From: CAYQDR01 sp964416315
GTDB lineage: Bacteria; Methylomirabilota; Methylomirabilia; Rokubacteriales; DASRDR01
Length of the DNA stretch: 30,523 bases
Assembly: GCA_964416315.1 (NCBI GenBank)
Contig: CAYQDR010000051.1
Location: forward strand, 1 to 30,523
Direction: 5' to 3'
Position numbers and translations under genes: made by a program. The notes under the pieces were generated by a model that saw only the letters and a list, made by a program, of their open reading frames with translations, was not told the DNA's origin and did not search any database. Shown one piece after another: positions 1-9,407 of the stretch. The first letter of the stretch is position 1. Each line of letters opens with the position of its first letter.

Positions 1-1
1 C

Positions 2-709
2 GCCGCGGCCGCCGACGCGGCCGGGCGGGCCGAGCGTGCCCTCGCCCACGCGGAGGCGGAGGCCGCGCGCATCCGCGACGCCGCGCACGCCGACGCCCGC
101 CGGACGCTCGGCGAGGCACGCCGCCGGGTCGGCCAGGAGCTCGACCGGCTCAAGCGCGAGGACGCGACGCGCCGGCCGGTGCGGGAAGCCTATCAGCGCC
201 TGCGCGAGGCCGAGGCGGAGCTCGCGCCCGCGACCGCCGCGCCGGCGGGCGCCGCGCCCACGAACGGCGAGGTCCGCCTGCGTGGGCTCGGGCTCCACGG
301 GCGGATCGTGGCGGAAGATCGGGAGACGGTCACGGTGCAGGCCGGGAGCCTCACCGTCCGCGTTCCCCGGAGCGAGGTCGAGGCGGCCCCCGGCGCAACC
401 CCGGCGCCGCGCGCCCCGGCCGTCTCGACGCCCACGCGCCACGACGTCCCGCGGGAGCTCCACCTCCTCGGCCAAACGAGGGATGAGGCGCGGGCGGCCC
501 TCGAGAAGTTCCTCGACGACGCCGTCCTGGCGGGGCACAGCAGCGTCCGGGTCGTCCACGGCAAGGGCACCGGGGCGCTCAAGCGCACCGTCGAGGCCTG
601 CCTCCGCGTGCACCCGCTCGTCAGCCGCTTCCGCGTGGCGGCGTCCGCCGAGGGGGGAAGCGGCGCGACGGTGGTGGAGCTGCTCGAGGGTCGGCGGGAG
701 GCCTCGTGA
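2..709 (+). CDS. mutS2: Endonuclease MutS2, C-terminal part (5' end outside window)
   Basis: The gene is open from the first bases of the window, so only about the last 235 residues are visible; the MutS-like ATPase core lies upstream. The visible part begins with an Ala/Arg/Glu-rich coiled coil, then a small beta-rich segment (GLHGRIVAEDRETVTVQAG), a Pro/Ala linker and a C-terminal Smr domain. The Smr hallmark HGKGTGALKRTVEACL is present, followed by the typical HPLVSRFR. In this family the Smr domain is the nuclease module; MutS2 suppresses homologous recombination and also acts in rescue of collided ribosomes. The usual Smr LDLRG motif reads LHLLG here, a mild departure. It ends about 40 nt before dnaG in the same direction, so the two may be co-transcribed. 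The family call is secure. Confidence 0.93.
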   Translation, partial: AAAADAAGRAERALAHAEAEAARIRDAAHADARRTLGEARRRVGQELDRLKREDATRRPVREAYQRLREAEAELAPATAAPAGAAPTNGEVRLRGLGLHGRIVAEDRETVTVQAGSLTVRVPRSEVEAAPGATPAPRAPAVSTPTRHDVPRELHLLGQTRDEARAALEKFLDDAVLAGHSSVRVVHGKGTGALKRTVEACLRVHPLVSRFRVAASAEGGSGATVVELLEGRREAS

Positions 710-749
710 TGGTCCCGGGGCCGGCCTCGCGGTTGGAGCGACTCCGGTG

Positions 750-2696
750 ATGGTGCCGCCCGAGGTCGTCGACGAGATCCGCGCGCGCGTGGATCTCGTC
801 GACCTCGTCGGGCGCTACGTCCCGCTCAAGCGGGCGGGGGAGCGCTGGAAGGGCCTCTGCCCCTTCCACCAGGAGAAGACGCCCTCCTTCACCGTCAACC
901 CCAAGCTCTCGATCTTCTACTGCTTCGGCTGTCACGCGGGGGGCGATGCCTTCGAGTTCCTCAAACGCCACGACCGGCTCGACTTCGCCGAGGCGGTGCG
1001 CGCCCTCGCCGCCCAGACGGGGGTGCCCCTGCCGACTCGCCCCGAGGCCCGGGCCGAGGCCGGGGTGCGCGAGGGGCTCTACCGGGTGATGGACTGGGCC
1101 GCGCACCGATTCGAGCGCTGGCTCTGGGAGGACGAGCCGGGGCGACGAGCCCGCCAGTACCTCGCCGACCGGGGCATCGCGCACGAGACGGCGCGCACCT
1201 TCCGGCTGGGGTACGCCCCCGAGGGCTGGGACCACGTCCTCACGGCGGCCGGCGCGGAGGGGGTCGACGTCGAGACGCTGCTCGCGGCCGGGCTCGTGTT
1301 GCCGCGCCAGACGGGGAGCGGCCACTACGATCGGTTCCGCGGTCGCCTCATCTTCCCGATCGCCGACGGGCAGGGGCGCGTGATCGCCTTCGGCGGGCGG
1401 GCGCTCGCGGGCGAGGAGCCGAAATACCTGAACTCGCCCGACACCCCGCTCTACCAGAAGGGCCAGACCCTGTACGCGCTGCACCGCGCGCGCGAGCGCA
1501 TGAGCGCGACCCGGCGCGCGCTCCTGGTCGAGGGGTACATCGACTGCCTGATGGCGCACCAGGCGGGGTTCCCCGAGACCGTGGCCGTGCTCGGGACGGC
1601 GCTGACGGTGCATCACCTCGGCCTCCTGCGGCGGTACGCGGACGAGACCGTGCTGTTCTTCGACGCCGACCGGGCCGGCACCGAGGCGGCCCGGCGCGCC
1701 GAGGAGCTCCTCGAGCAGTCGGCCGACCCGCACTGGTGGGCCTTCGACCGCAAGCCCACCGGCTTCGCGCGGGGCGGCCTGCGCCTCCGCGTCGCCACGC
1801 TGCCCGCGGGGCACGACCCCGACACCTTCCTGCGGCAGGATGGGCCCGAGGCCTTCGCAGCCCGCTGCGCGGCCGCCCGGAGCCTCCTCCTGTACGCGAT
1901 CGACCGGATCTTCGCCGAGGAGGACCCGGCGAGCCCGCGCGGCAAGGCGACCGGCATGGCCCGCGTCGCCCTGCTCTTGGCCAAGGTGCAGGACGCCGAC
2001 GAGGCGATCGAGCTCGGGCGCGAGGCCGCGCGCCGGCTCGGGATCGACCCGAGCGACCTCTGGAACCAGGCGCAGCGGCTCCAGGCGGCCGCCCGGCGGC
2101 CGGCGCGAGCGGGCGGCCCGGAGGCGGCGCCGGGGGCAACCGAGCTCGTTCCCGCCCAGCCGCCGCCCGCCTCGTTCGACCGGGACCTCGTCCAGCTCCT
2201 GGTCCAGGTGCCGGGGGCGCGGGTGGCGCTGGCCCCTCTGGCCGAGCCCCAGGACGTGGGGCACCCGGCGCTCGCGCGCATCCTCGCGGCGCTCCAGGCG
2301 CACCCCCAGGTCGAGCCGGCGGCGCTCGTCCAGCGGCTCGAAGGCGAGGCCGAGCGAGTGCTCCTCACGCGGCTCCTCGTCGAGGAGCGACCCTGGCTCG
2401 AGCCCCAGGCCCTCGTCGAGGAGATCCGCTGGCGCCTCGAGCGCCGGCGCCATCTCCGGCGGATCCGCGAGATCCGCCAGGCCATCACCAAGGCCCAGAT
2501 CGACGGCGCCCCCGAGCTCGCCGACCTCCAGGTCGCCCTCCAGGACGCCGCGCGCCAGGTGCGGGAGCTCACGGCCCGATCGGGACGCGAGGGCCGCGAC
2601 CCCGAGCCCCCCGGCCGGCCGGCCGGCACGACCGGCGGCGCGACGCCCGCCTGGACCCGGGAGCAGATCTCTCTGACGGAGGAGCCGCCCTCATGA
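750..2696 (+). CDS. dnaG: DNA primase DnaG
   Basis: Makes the RNA primers for replication at the fork together with the DnaB helicase. The 648-residue protein has the family's three parts. An N-terminal CHC2 zinc finger has C37, H40, C58 and C61. A catalytic core with TOPRIM follows, with E261 in LLVEGYID and the acidic pair D305/D307 in FFDADRAG. A helical C-terminal DnaB-binding region completes it. Between the TOPRIM DxD and the usual LPAGHDPD segment (about residues 322-345) there is an extra stretch containing DPHWWAFDRKP, longer than I expect for DnaG. The ATG at 750 is chosen because the conserved N-terminus (VVDEIRARVDLVDLVGRYV) starts there; a GTG at 747 is nearly equivalent. A GGAG lies 8-11 nt upstream. 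rpoD follows 55 nt later, as in the classical macromolecular-synthesis operon, but rpsU is not present here. Confidence 0.97.
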   Translation: MVPPEVVDEIRARVDLVDLVGRYVPLKRAGERWKGLCPFHQEKTPSFTVNPKLSIFYCFGCHAGGDAFEFLKRHDRLDFAEAVRALAAQTGVPLPTRPEARAEAGVREGLYRVMDWAAHRFERWLWEDEPGRRARQYLADRGIAHETARTFRLGYAPEGWDHVLTAAGAEGVDVETLLAAGLVLPRQTGSGHYDRFRGRLIFPIADGQGRVIAFGGRALAGEEPKYLNSPDTPLYQKGQTLYALHRARERMSATRRALLVEGYIDCLMAHQAGFPETVAVLGTALTVHHLGLLRRYADETVLFFDADRAGTEAARRAEELLEQSADPHWWAFDRKPTGFARGGLRLRVATLPAGHDPDTFLRQDGPEAFAARCAAARSLLLYAIDRIFAEEDPASPRGKATGMARVALLLAKVQDADEAIELGREAARRLGIDPSDLWNQAQRLQAAARRPARAGGPEAAPGATELVPAQPPPASFDRDLVQLLVQVPGARVALAPLAEPQDVGHPALARILAALQAHPQVEPAALVQRLEGEAERVLLTRLLVEERPWLEPQALVEEIRWRLERRRHLRRIREIRQAITKAQIDGAPELADLQVALQDAARQVRELTARSGREGRDPEPPGRPAGTTGGATPAWTREQISLTEEPPS

Positions 2697-2703
2697 GCGG
2701 TCC

Positions 2704-2720
2704 GGGCCGATCCCCGTCGC
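2704..2720 (+). repeat. 17-nt direct repeat, copy 1 (after dnaG stop)
   Basis: GGGCCGATCCCCGTCGC begins 7 nt after the dnaG stop codon. The identical 17-mer recurs at 4521, 8 nt after the rpoD stop. The GGG/CCC arms can form a small hairpin around CCGAT. It sits in the dnaG-rpoD intergenic region. Confidence 0.75.
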
Positions 2721-2751
2721 ATCTCAGCGTGTCTTTGCGGAGGGTACGCCA

Positions 2752-4512
<1,761 letters not shown>

Positions 4513-4520
4513 GTCTCCCG

Positions 4521-4537
4521 GGGCCGATCCCCGTCGC
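4521..4537 (+). repeat. 17-nt direct repeat, copy 2 (after rpoD stop)
   Basis: Exact second copy of the 17-mer found after dnaG. With the preceding G it forms GGGG-CCGAT-CCCC, a short perfect hairpin. No U-tract follows, so it is not an obvious intrinsic terminator. Confidence 0.75.
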
Positions 4538-4648
4538 GCCGCGTCGTCCTCGGTCGTCGTCGGGCCTCAACGTATGCGGCATACGCCTAGGCCTGCCTCC
4601 TCGCGGCGCTCGGGCCTCGACCCCGGGAAGTCGCTTCCGAGGCCGGAT

Positions 4649-4677
4649 TTGTTCGAGGTCGGAAGATTTGCTAGCAT
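4649..4677 (+). promoter_or_regulatory. Sigma-70 type promoter of the tRNA gene
   Basis: TTGTTC (4649-4654) and TAGCAT (4672-4677) are separated by exactly 17 nt, and the stretch is noticeably AT-richer than its surroundings. Transcription would begin near 4684, a few bases before the mature tRNA 5' end at 4688. It may also serve the downstream zinc-ribbon and rnhA genes. Confidence 0.65.
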
Positions 4678-4687
4678 GCGCGGAGAC

Positions 4688-4763
4688 GGGCCCATAGCTC
4701 AACTGGCAGAGCCACCGGCTCATAACCGGTCGGATCCTGGTTCGAGTCCGGGTGGGCCCACCA
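4688..4763 (+). tRNA. tRNA with CAU anticodon (Met elongator or Ile2), CCA encoded
   Basis: A complete 76-nt cloverleaf. The acceptor stem GGGCCCA/TGGGCCC is perfect, the D stem is GCTC/GAGC, the anticodon stem ACCGG/CCGGT is perfect with loop CTCATAA (anticodon CAT at 4721-4723), and the T stem CCTGG/CCGGG has one G-U pair with loop TTCGAGT. The discriminator is A and the CCA is encoded at 4761-4763. CAU tRNAs decode AUG, or AUA when C34 is converted to lysidine by TilS. The C4-G69 and C5-G68 pairs resemble the E. coli Ile2 tRNA more than its elongator tRNA-Met, but the sequence alone does not decide. It is not initiator-like: the 1-72 pair is a Watson-Crick G-C. Confidence 0.95.
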
Positions 4764-4769
4764 CCTGAC

Positions 4770-5477
4770 ATGGATCGCGAGCTGCAGCGGCTCCAGGAGC
4801 TCCAGACGCTCGACACCCGGATCGCCGGCCTCGAGCGGAAGATCGAGGCCATCCCGGGCCGGGTCCAGGGCATCCGAGACGCCCACCAGAAGGCGAAGGC
4901 GGCCGTGGATGCCCTCCATGCCCGGCTCGATCAGACGCGGAAGGACATGCGCGCCAAGGAGAAGGACCTGGAATACCAGGCGGCGCAGCGGGCGAAGTCC
5001 GAAGCCCGGCTCTACGAGGTCAAGACCAACAAAGAGTACTCGGCCGTCCTCTCCGAGATCGAGACCCTCAAGGTCGAGAAGAGCCGCATCGAAGAGGAAA
5101 TCCTCGCCCTCATGGAGGCGCAGGAGCGCCTGACCGCCGAGATCCGCGAGGCCGAGGCGCGGCTCGCCCGCCACGCGGAGGAGTCGGGGCGCGAAGAGGC
5201 CGCGGCAGCGCAGGAGCTCCGGGCGCTGGAAGCCGACGTCCAGGTGGCTCGCGCGGAGCGCGAGTCGCTCGCCCGCGAGATCCCGCGGGACGTCCTCACC
5301 CCGTACACGCGGCTCCTCAAGGGTCGCGGCGGCCTCGCCGTCGCCCTCGTCGGGACCAACGGCATCTGCTCCGGGTGCCGGGTGGCCCTGACCCCGCAGC
5401 GCTTCAACGAGGTGCGCCAGTCGAGCCAGGTGCTCACCTGCGAGTCATGCGGCCGGATCCTGTACTACCAGCCGTGA
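4770..5477 (+). CDS. Coiled-coil protein with C4 zinc ribbon (CT398/DUF164-like)
   Basis: 235 residues. Residues 1-175 form a long Glu/Arg/Lys-rich antiparallel coiled coil with the family-typical KTNKEYSAVLSEIETLK (85-101). The C-terminus is a zinc ribbon with C200, C203, C224 and C227, ending ESCGRILYYQP. The family is widespread in Bacteria and of uncertain function; Chlamydia CT398 is the structural reference, and links to sigma factor and export machinery have been suggested there. The ATG at 4770 matches the usual family start (MxxELxxLxELQxLDTxI). This start lies only 6 nt after the CCA of the tRNA, leaving no room for a separate ribosome-binding site. It overlaps rnhA by GTGA, indicating translational coupling. 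Confidence 0.88.
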   Translation: MDRELQRLQELQTLDTRIAGLERKIEAIPGRVQGIRDAHQKAKAAVDALHARLDQTRKDMRAKEKDLEYQAAQRAKSEARLYEVKTNKEYSAVLSEIETLKVEKSRIEEEILALMEAQERLTAEIREAEARLARHAEESGREEAAAAQELRALEADVQVARAERESLAREIPRDVLTPYTRLLKGRGGLAVALVGTNGICSGCRVALTPQRFNEVRQSSQVLTCESCGRILYYQP

Positions 5478-5947
5478 CCGGGCCGCGCCGCGGTCCGCAG
5501 CGGCGCGCGCCGTCCGCCCCCTCCCCGCCGTCCGCCGCGGCCCCCCGCGACTTGGTCCTGTACATCGACGGCTCGGTCGAGGGGAACCCCGGCCCGGGGG
5601 CGATCGGGGTGGTCGTCCAGACCACCGAGGGCGAGCCTGTCGAGGCGTGGGGCGAGGCGATCGGTCACTGCACGAACAACCAGGCGGAGTTCCGCGCGCT
5701 CATCGCCGCCCTGGACAAGGCGCGGCAGCTCGGCGCCCGCGGCGTCACCGTCCGCTCCGATTCCCAGCTCCTCGTCCGGCAGTTCAGCGGCGAGTACCGG
5801 GTCAAGAACCCGACCCTCGGCGTCCTCCTCGCGCGGGCCCGAGCCCTCGCGGGCCGCTTCGCCGCCGTTCGGCTCGAGCACGTGCCCCGCGAGGCAAACC
5901 GCGCGGCCGACCGGCTGGCCAACCGGGCCCGGCTGGGCCGGGCCTGA
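5474..5947 (+). CDS. rnhA: Ribonuclease HI
   Basis: Degrades the RNA strand of RNA-DNA hybrids. The 157-residue protein has the RNase H fold with the four catalytic carboxylates visible: D32 (LYIDGSVEGNPGPG), E72 (NNQAEFRALIAAL), D96 (RSDSQLLVRQ) and D146 (NRAADRLAN). The first 25 residues are a Pro/Ala/Arg-rich extension without homology that I can see. The GTG at 5474 overlaps the TGA of the upstream zinc-ribbon gene (GTGA) and is the most economical start. Pairing of CT398-like zinc-ribbon proteins with RNase HI is, from memory, a common arrangement. The basic-protein handle of longer RNase HI proteins seems to be missing, as in short bacterial RNase HI forms. Confidence 0.93.
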   Translation: MTGPRRGPQRRAPSAPSPPSAAAPRDLVLYIDGSVEGNPGPGAIGVVVQTTEGEPVEAWGEAIGHCTNNQAEFRALIAALDKARQLGARGVTVRSDSQLLVRQFSGEYRVKNPTLGVLLARARALAGRFAAVRLEHVPREANRAADRLANRARLGRA

Positions 5948-5978
5948 GCGGCGGGCCCCCCGGCATCGCAAGTCACGC

Positions 5979-5984
5979 TATAAT
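5979..5984 (+). promoter_or_regulatory. -10 box of the rnpB promoter
   Basis: A perfect TATAAT in very GC-rich DNA, 30 nt upstream of the first base of the RNase P RNA P1 helix. Initiation is expected around 5991. I see no good -35 hexamer at 16-18 nt spacing; the region is C-rich. Confidence 0.6.
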
Positions 5985-6013
5985 CGGGGTGTCCCCACGC
6001 TCTTTGACCGATC

Positions 6014-6410
<397 letters not shown>

Positions 6411-6509
6411 GCTCTTTCCTGGCATGGAGGGTGACCCCCAGCTCGAGCCGACGCTCATGGCCCGCCCCGTGGCCCGCTGCGTCGAGACCGGCGCGACAGG
6501 AGGATGAGC

Positions 6510-7007
6510 ATGGGGCCCATCACGGCCGAGACGTTTCGCCACGTCAACAATCACCTGACCCCGATGGCCATCCTGGTCGTGGTCCCGGGCCTGCTCGTGG
6601 TTCGCCTGTCCGGGTTCGAGCTCCTCCTCAGCGTCGCGCTGCTCGCCTACGCCATCCTGACCAACTACCTCTCGGTCGCCCTGCTCCGGGGCGACGTGCA
6701 GCGACTGGCCAAGTTCCGCGTCGTGTCCAACTACGTCGTCAACGTGGCCCTGGTGTTGCTCCTCTACCGGGTGTGGTCGCCGATCTGGCTCGTGCTGCTC
6801 CTGATGGCGGTTGGCCCCGCGCTCTACCAGACCCGTCGTGACGCGACGCTCACCGGGATCGCGGTGGCGGCGGTGCTGCTCGTGGTCCAGGGCGCCTTCG
6901 GGACCTACTCGGCGGTGGCGTGGGCAGACGCGGGCGTCAAGGCGTTCGCGATCGTCATGTTCAGTCTGTTCGTCAGCGGCCTTCCCCGGGTCCTGGAGCG
7001 CGGGTGA
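6510..7007 (+). CDS. Small integral membrane protein, unknown function
   Basis: About 165 residues, almost entirely hydrophobic: roughly five membrane segments (for example ILVVVPGLLVV, LLSVALLAYAIL, VVNVALVLLLY, WLVLLLMAVGPAL, GIAVAAVLLVVQG) separated by short Arg-containing loops. AGGAGG at 6498-6503 lies 6 nt before the ATG at 6510, which makes this start more likely than the ATG at 6504 directly abutting it. I recognise no family. It lies alone between rnpB and the cysteine-rich gene, with neither neighbour suggesting a role. Confidence 0.75.
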   Translation: MGPITAETFRHVNNHLTPMAILVVVPGLLVVRLSGFELLLSVALLAYAILTNYLSVALLRGDVQRLAKFRVVSNYVVNVALVLLLYRVWSPIWLVLLLMAVGPALYQTRRDATLTGIAVAAVLLVVQGAFGTYSAVAWADAGVKAFAIVMFSLFVSGLPRVLERG

Positions 7008-7072
7008 CGCGCCGGGGTCGCTCCGGACCGGCGCTCGAGTAGACCGGACGGCGAGCCGAAGCCGCCGAAAGG

Positions 7073-7498
7073 ATGATGGGCGTGGCGGACGACAGAAGGT
7101 ATCGGCAGCAAGGGTATCAGGACCGGCGCAGCCAGGAGCGGCCGCGCGGCCCGGCACCGCGGCCGTCGGAGAGTCCGACCCCCCGGATGTTGGCGAGCCG
7201 CACCGTCTCGCGTTGCGCGGAGTGCGGGACGCGGCTCACGACGCTGACCCAGCCGCTCGGCCGGTGCCGGAAGTGCGGGGCGGAGCTCCACGCCTGCAAG
7301 CAGTGCACCCACTTCGACCCCGGTCAGCGGTTCGAGTGCACCCAGCCGATCGCGGAGCGCATCCCGGACAAGCGGGCGCGCAACGACTGCCCCCACTTCT
7401 CGCTCCGTGTGACCGTCGAGCGCGACGCCTCCCCGGGCTCGGTCCGTCCCGACGAGGCCCGGCAGGCCTTCGAGAACCTCTTCAAGAAGCGACCGTAG
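7073..7498 (+). CDS. Eight-cysteine zinc-binding-type protein, unknown function
   Basis: 141 residues. The first 45 are polar, Arg/Pro-rich and probably disordered. Then come CxxC pairs at C48/C51, C65/C68 and C75/C78, followed by C89 and C106. The first two pairs look like a classical zinc ribbon. The second half (CKQCTHFDP...FECTQPIAERI...ARNDCPHF) looks like a recurrent Cys4 module that I have seen in other uncharacterised bacterial proteins, where metal binding is likely but unproven. AAAGG lies just before ATG 7073. A GTG at 7082 has better spacing (9 nt) and may be the true start. No operon partner is evident. Confidence 0.75.
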   Translation: MMGVADDRRYRQQGYQDRRSQERPRGPAPRPSESPTPRMLASRTVSRCAECGTRLTTLTQPLGRCRKCGAELHACKQCTHFDPGQRFECTQPIAERIPDKRARNDCPHFSLRVTVERDASPGSVRPDEARQAFENLFKKRP

Positions 7499-7535
7499 CG
7501 ACCTCCGGGCGCGGACCCGAGCCAGGAGCTGGCCG

Positions 7536-7964
7536 ATGATCGTCACGACGCGGCTCGTGCGCCTCATCGAGACCCACGCGGCGCCGCTGACCGAGCGCCT
7601 CGCCGAGCGCCTGCGGACCGATCCCCGGACGGCCGCCTACCGGCGGCTCGACGACCGGGAGATCCGGAGTCGCACCGAGCGCGTCTACCGGAACCTCGGC
7701 CTCTGGCTCGACCAGGCCTCCGACGAGCGGGTCGAGGCCGAGTACCTCCAGCTCGGGCGCGAGCGGCGGCGCGAGGGGATCCCGCTCTCGCACGTCGTGG
7801 CGGCGCTCCTCCTCACCCGGCGGACCCTCTGGGAGTTCGTCGAGTCCGAGGCGGCAGGGGACACGGCGCTCGACCTTCGCCAGCAGCTCGACCTCGAGCT
7901 GCTCGTCGTCCGCTTCTTCGACCGCGCGATCTACCACGCGGTCCGCGGCTACGAGGGCGCGTAG
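7536..7964 (+). CDS. RsbRD N-terminal-like sensory domain protein
   Basis: 142 residues, all-helical by appearance (RLVRLIETHAAPLTERLAERL; RVYRNLGLWLD; HVVAALLLTRRTLWEFV; ELLVVRFFDRAIYHAVRGYE). The pattern resembles the RsbRD N-terminal domain that occurs in stressosome RsbR proteins and as stand-alone proteins in GC-rich environmental bacteria. No STAS domain or kinase is attached, so a signalling role would need a partner elsewhere. The ATG at 7536 is preceded by CAGGAG at a reasonable distance. A GC-rich palindromic repeat starts 2 nt after its stop codon. Confidence 0.7.
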   Translation: MIVTTRLVRLIETHAAPLTERLAERLRTDPRTAAYRRLDDREIRSRTERVYRNLGLWLDQASDERVEAEYLQLGRERRREGIPLSHVVAALLLTRRTLWEFVESEAAGDTALDLRQQLDLELLVVRFFDRAIYHAVRGYEGA

Positions 7965-7966
7965 AT

Positions 7967-7998
7967 CCTCGGAGGGGGGCTACGCCCCCCTTCCGAAC
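7967..7998 (+). repeat. Post-stop palindromic repeat, copy A1
   Basis: Starts CCTCGGAGGGGGGC exactly 2 nt after the stop of the preceding gene. The arms GGAGGGGGGC and GCCCCCCTTCC form a hairpin around TAC. The same 14-mer, at the same 2-nt distance from a stop, recurs at 10379 (minus strand) and 21416. Next to this copy lies a different hairpin, GCGCGGGC-AAA-GCCCGCGC at 8013-8031. Confidence 0.8.
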
Positions 7999-8056
7999 CT
8001 CCCCCTTCGATTGCGCGGGCAAAGCCCGCGCTCGGAGGGCTTGCTTCCAAAGCGCC

Positions 8057-8094
8057 CCGACGGCCCGCCCGCTCTCGGGCTTTTCAGCCGTCGG
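8057..8094. terminator. Probable bidirectional terminator between convergent genes
   Basis: A perfect 8-nt inverted repeat CCGACGGC (8057-8064) / GCCGTCGG (8087-8094) encloses an inner GCCCG/CGGGC stem followed by TTTT (8081-8084). It lies between two converging genes, so it could stop plus-strand transcripts as a short intrinsic terminator; minus-strand function is less clear. Confidence 0.45.
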
Positions 8095-8107
8095 CTAGGG
8101 CCGGCGC

Positions 8108-9346
8108 CTAGCGGGGCGGGGCGATGTCGAAGGCGAGGCGGCGGTGGGCCTCGCGGAGCGCCGCCTCGACGGCCTCCGGCGTCTCCGCGCGGGCGAAGAT
8201 GAAGCCGAGGTAGCGCGACCCCTCGGGGAGCGGGACGAGCTCCTGCCCGACGTGGGCCGTGATCGTGACCTCCTCGACCCCCGCGACCGCCCGGGCCGCG
8301 TCCTCCCCGCGGACCGCCTCCAGCACGCCCCGGCGGGGGATCGGGATCATCATGACGCCCGCCGGCCGCCGCTCGCGCTCGAGCGAGGCGATGTCGAGGC
8401 GGAGGGCGTGGCGGAGGATGAGCTCCTCGAGGGTCATCCCCGTCCCGAACCGGAGCGTCCGCGAGCAGAGCCCGCCGATCGAGCGCGCCGCGAGCTCGAT
8501 CGGCCAGGGACCCCCGGCGTTGACCCGGAGCTCGGCGTGGATCGGCCCGTCCCGGAGCCCGAGCGCCCGGGCCGCCCGGGCCGTGCAGGCGGCGATCGCC
8601 GCCCGGGTCGCGGCGGGCAGCCGCGACGGGGTCACGTAGATCGTCTCTTCGAAGAACGGGCCGTCGAGGGGATCAGGCTTGTCGAAGAGCGCGAGGACGT
8701 GGAGTCGCCCGTCCACGAGGAGACCTTCGAGCGCGACCTCCGCCCCGGGGACGAAGCCCTCGACCAGGATCTCGGATGCGCCGTCCCCCAGCGCCGCGAT
8801 CTCCGGGCTCCTGAGGATGGCCTCGATGCGCCGGAAGGCCGCGACGAAGGCGGCCTCGTCGTCGGCCCGGATGACGCCCCGGCTCGCCGCGAGGATCGTG
8901 GGCTTGAGCACGCAGGGATAGGGCACCCGCCGCGCCGCGACCGCCGGGTCGTCGGCGAGCGTGAGCAGGGTGAACGCCGGCGCGGGAATCCCCGCGCGGG
9001 CGAGCGCCTCGCGCATCCGGTGCTTGTTCCGCGCCGTGGCGACGGCGGCGACGGAGTTCGCGGGCAGGCCGAGCTTCTCCGCGACCGCGGCGCCGACCAC
9101 CGTCGTGAGGTCATCCACGGGGACGACGGCGTCGAACGGCTGCCGGCGGGCGAGCTCGGCGACCGTCCGAGCGGCCTTGTCGGGGTCGGCGAAGTCGAGG
9201 GTCAGGAGGCTGTCCGGAAACTCGGCCTCGAAGGTGCTCGGTCGCTCGGAGGCGACCACCAGGTCCACGCCCAGCCGCAGGGCGGCTTCGACGAAGTCCT
9301 CCGTCCGGTAGGAGCTCGTCGGGATCAGGAGCAGGATGCGGCGCAC
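8108..9346 (-). CDS. ATP-grasp domain protein (carboxylate-amine ligase-like)
   Basis: 412 residues. The N-terminus (RRILLLIPTSSYRTEDFVEAA) is a Rossmann-like pre-ATP-grasp domain. The middle contains ATP-grasp features: NKHRMREALARAGIPAPAF, the ATP-binding strand PCVLKPTILAASRGV, EILVEGFVPGAEVALEG and the metal-binding end HAELRVN...PIELAARSIGG. A C-terminal domain (about 300-412) resembles the extra domain of L-amino-acid-ligase-like ATP-grasp enzymes. Members ligate a carboxylate to an amine through an acyl-phosphate; the substrates here cannot be read from sequence. It is transcribed toward the RsbRD-like gene and away from the NifU-like gene 61 nt upstream, which has the same orientation and might be co-transcribed. 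Confidence 0.85.
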   Translation of the reverse strand: MRRILLLIPTSSYRTEDFVEAALRLGVDLVVASERPSTFEAEFPDSLLTLDFADPDKAARTVAELARRQPFDAVVPVDDLTTVVGAAVAEKLGLPANSVAAVATARNKHRMREALARAGIPAPAFTLLTLADDPAVAARRVPYPCVLKPTILAASRGVIRADDEAAFVAAFRRIEAILRSPEIAALGDGASEILVEGFVPGAEVALEGLLVDGRLHVLALFDKPDPLDGPFFEETIYVTPSRLPAATRAAIAACTARAARALGLRDGPIHAELRVNAGGPWPIELAARSIGGLCSRTLRFGTGMTLEELILRHALRLDIASLERERRPAGVMMIPIPRRGVLEAVRGEDAARAVAGVEEVTITAHVGQELVPLPEGSRYLGFIFARAETPEAVEAALREAHRRLAFDIAPPR

Positions 9347-9407
9347 GGCGATCCCCCGAGCGCGCGCGGGCGCGGCGGTCGGGATCGGATCGGTCCGGGT
9401 GGTGAGC

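Noticed and set aside
621..2453. Long minus-strand open frame (about 610 codons) opposite dnaG
   Set aside because: Mirror image of dnaG codon bias in high-GC DNA; low-complexity translation and no domain.
7971..8031. Possible CRISPR-like or riboswitch structure from clustered hairpins
   Set aside because: Hairpins differ in sequence, no regular spacer spacing and no cas genes; better explained by dispersed palindromic repeats.
8108..9346. Carbamoyl-phosphate synthase or biotin carboxylase identity for the ATP-grasp protein
   Set aside because: Length, single ATP-grasp unit and C-terminal domain do not fit; no carboxyltransferase or glutaminase partner nearby.
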